Assembly (NCBI GenBank): GCA_035772405.1 | Contig: JAYKKM010000082.1 | Coordinates: 744,001-808,000 of the forward strand | Direction of reading: 5' to 3' | Length of the DNA: 64,000 nt | Source of the DNA: Chrysogorgia sp. JL179-B06 | Lineage: Eukaryota; Cnidaria; Anthozoa; Scleralcyonacea; Chrysogorgiidae | Shown here: in pieces, positions 63,374 to 64,000 of the stretch | Layout of the letters: every line of letters starts with the position of its first letter | How positions within the stretch are numbered: position 1 is the stretch's first letter | The notes under the pieces: generated by a model | What the model was told of the DNA's origin: nothing | Seen by the model: only the letters and a program-made list of their open reading frames with translations | Databases searched by the model: none | Made by a program: the position numbers and the translations under genes

Positions 63374-64000
63374 ATGACTTCCGCGATACTCCAACTATTC
63401 GATTTCGATGGTTATCAAATCACGACGGTTAATCACAACGGTGACATATGGTTCAAAGCGAAAGAAGTCGCGAGCGCTCTAGGTTATGCTCGACCAAAAG
63501 ATGCGGTTCACGACCACGTCGAACCTGATTGTAAAATGAAGATTGAACAGGCCTCGTTTATCAACGAACTTGGGGTCTACTCATTGACGTTCTCGAGTAA
63601 AATGGAGCGTGCGAAACACTTCGGAAGGTGGGTGCACTCAGAAGTCTTACCAAGCATTAGAAAGGGTTTAGCTGATGTCGGTCTCAAACACAATCAGTTT
63701 AAAATGATCACTGAGTTCGACCTTCATACGAAAGTTGTTGGTTTTCTTAGGAAATATTATCCAGAAGCTATTTTGATAGCTGCTTGTGGTGAGAATCAAG
63801 ATACTTCAAGTAAAAGAATAAACTCGTGGAAAAAAGGTTACCAACGTGGGACACCCGACTTGATTATTGCTAATGCAAACCGACAGCACAGCGGACTTGT
63901 GATTGAGTTCAAGAACCCAGGTGGCACAGGTAAGACATCTGAAGAGCAAGACTCTCTGCTGCTCAGATATAAGTCCGCTGGTTATCTAACATTGTTGTGT
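63374..64000 (+). CDS. BRO-N domain fused to VRR-NUC nuclease, cut by window edge
   Basis: An open frame runs from ATG 63374 beyond the window (209 codons seen). Residues 1-98 form a BRO-N domain, known from baculovirus BRO proteins and phage antirepressors: WFKAKEVASALGYARPKDAVHDHV at 26-49, INELGVYSL at 63-71, and FGRWVHSEVLPSIRKG at 83-98. Residues ~125-209 match a VRR-NUC nuclease: GYQRGTPDLII (D162) and GLVIEFKNP (E178, K180) give the PD-(D/E)xK catalytic set, then EEQDSLLLRYKSAGY. The protein probably binds DNA and cleaves a structure such as a flap or junction. A TATATA sequence lies 5 bp before the ATG. The stop is outside the window. Confidence 0.85.
   Translation, partial: MTSAILQLFDFDGYQITTVNHNGDIWFKAKEVASALGYARPKDAVHDHVEPDCKMKIEQASFINELGVYSLTFSSKMERAKHFGRWVHSEVLPSIRKGLADVGLKHNQFKMITEFDLHTKVVGFLRKYYPEAILIAACGENQDTSSKRINSWKKGYQRGTPDLIIANANRQHSGLVIEFKNPGGTGKTSEEQDSLLLRYKSAGYLTLLC

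Larger units (their letters stand above)
54078..64000. mobile_element. Polinton/Maverick-like virus element, right side beyond window
   Basis: A compact cluster of 12 genes in two divergent blocks, with intergenic gaps of 2 to 27 bp. It contains the Polinton hallmarks: a retrovirus-like integrase with chromodomain, an A32-type packaging ATPase and a probable capsid gene. There are also membrane and fibre-like proteins and a BRO-N/nuclease gene. A protein-primed DNA polymerase B and an adenain-type protease are not seen. The terminal repeats were not identified; the left end probably lies between 53100 and 54077. Base composition and codon use look less AT-rich than the Helitron region. Confidence 0.8.

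Noticed and set aside
54078..64000. DNA polymerase B and adenain-like protease of a full Polinton
   Set aside because: I searched the translated frames for the polymerase motifs and the His/Cys protease motifs and saw neither. They may lie beyond 64000, so absence is not claimed for the element.

Overview
This window is a eukaryotic, almost certainly metazoan (marine invertebrate) genomic stretch made almost entirely of transposable elements. No host gene could be supported. The evidence is a nest of Helitron rolling-circle transposons with fused Rep/PIF1-helicase genes, a non-LTR retrotransposon with an (AAT)n tail, hAT-type DNA elements with 8-bp target duplications, and part of a Polinton/Maverick-type virus-like element. 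A cnidarian is my best guess, because the Rep-helicase and Polinton proteins resemble predicted proteins I associate with that phylum. That is recollection, not something I could test here.

Layout. 1-2350: a decayed Helitron. 2351-3530: non-coding repeats and a LINE 3' tail. 3610-5153: an internally deleted hAT element with intact ends; 5722-5848: a hAT MITE. 6034-12110: the best preserved single Helitron (H1), with an accessory gene (ORF1) followed by Rep and helicase, broken by several frameshifts and one stop. 12111-13985: repeat-rich non-coding DNA with a 130-bp inverted repeat. 13986-40202: a mosaic tandem array in which the same two blocks of decayed Helitron sequence ('A' and 'B') alternate four times; it is interrupted by a LINE (31951-35086) and ends in a broken LINE fused in frame to a helicase (39694-41283). 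40203-52922: a second Helitron (H2) arranged head to tail with a period of about 7.9 kb. 52923-54077: small fold-back elements and non-coding DNA. 54078-64000: a compact Polinton-type gene cluster cut by the window edge.

Two parts look most rewarding. First, at least four diverged copies of one accessory protein family accompany the Helitrons. They share a His-Phe-Pro...Pro-Tyr-Gly signature, a central domain with an Asn-Pro-x-x-Tyr/Phe motif and an acidic then Lys-rich tail, and I do not recognise the family. Second, the Polinton cluster has two divergent gene blocks that start from a 44-bp AT-rich gap. The leftward block holds two paralogous small proteins, a chromodomain integrase, a membrane protein, a probable major capsid protein, a packaging ATPase and a small unknown protein. 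The rightward block holds an unknown membrane-anchored protein, a fibre-like protein, a probably myristoylated 68-residue protein, a 56-residue very basic protein and a BRO-N/VRR-NUC fusion. DNA polymerase B and the cysteine protease expected in such elements are not in the window and may lie beyond 64000.

Most Helitron and LINE reading frames are broken. The Polinton frames are open except for the integrase and the fibre, so that element is probably young but no longer autonomous, unless those breaks are sequence errors.
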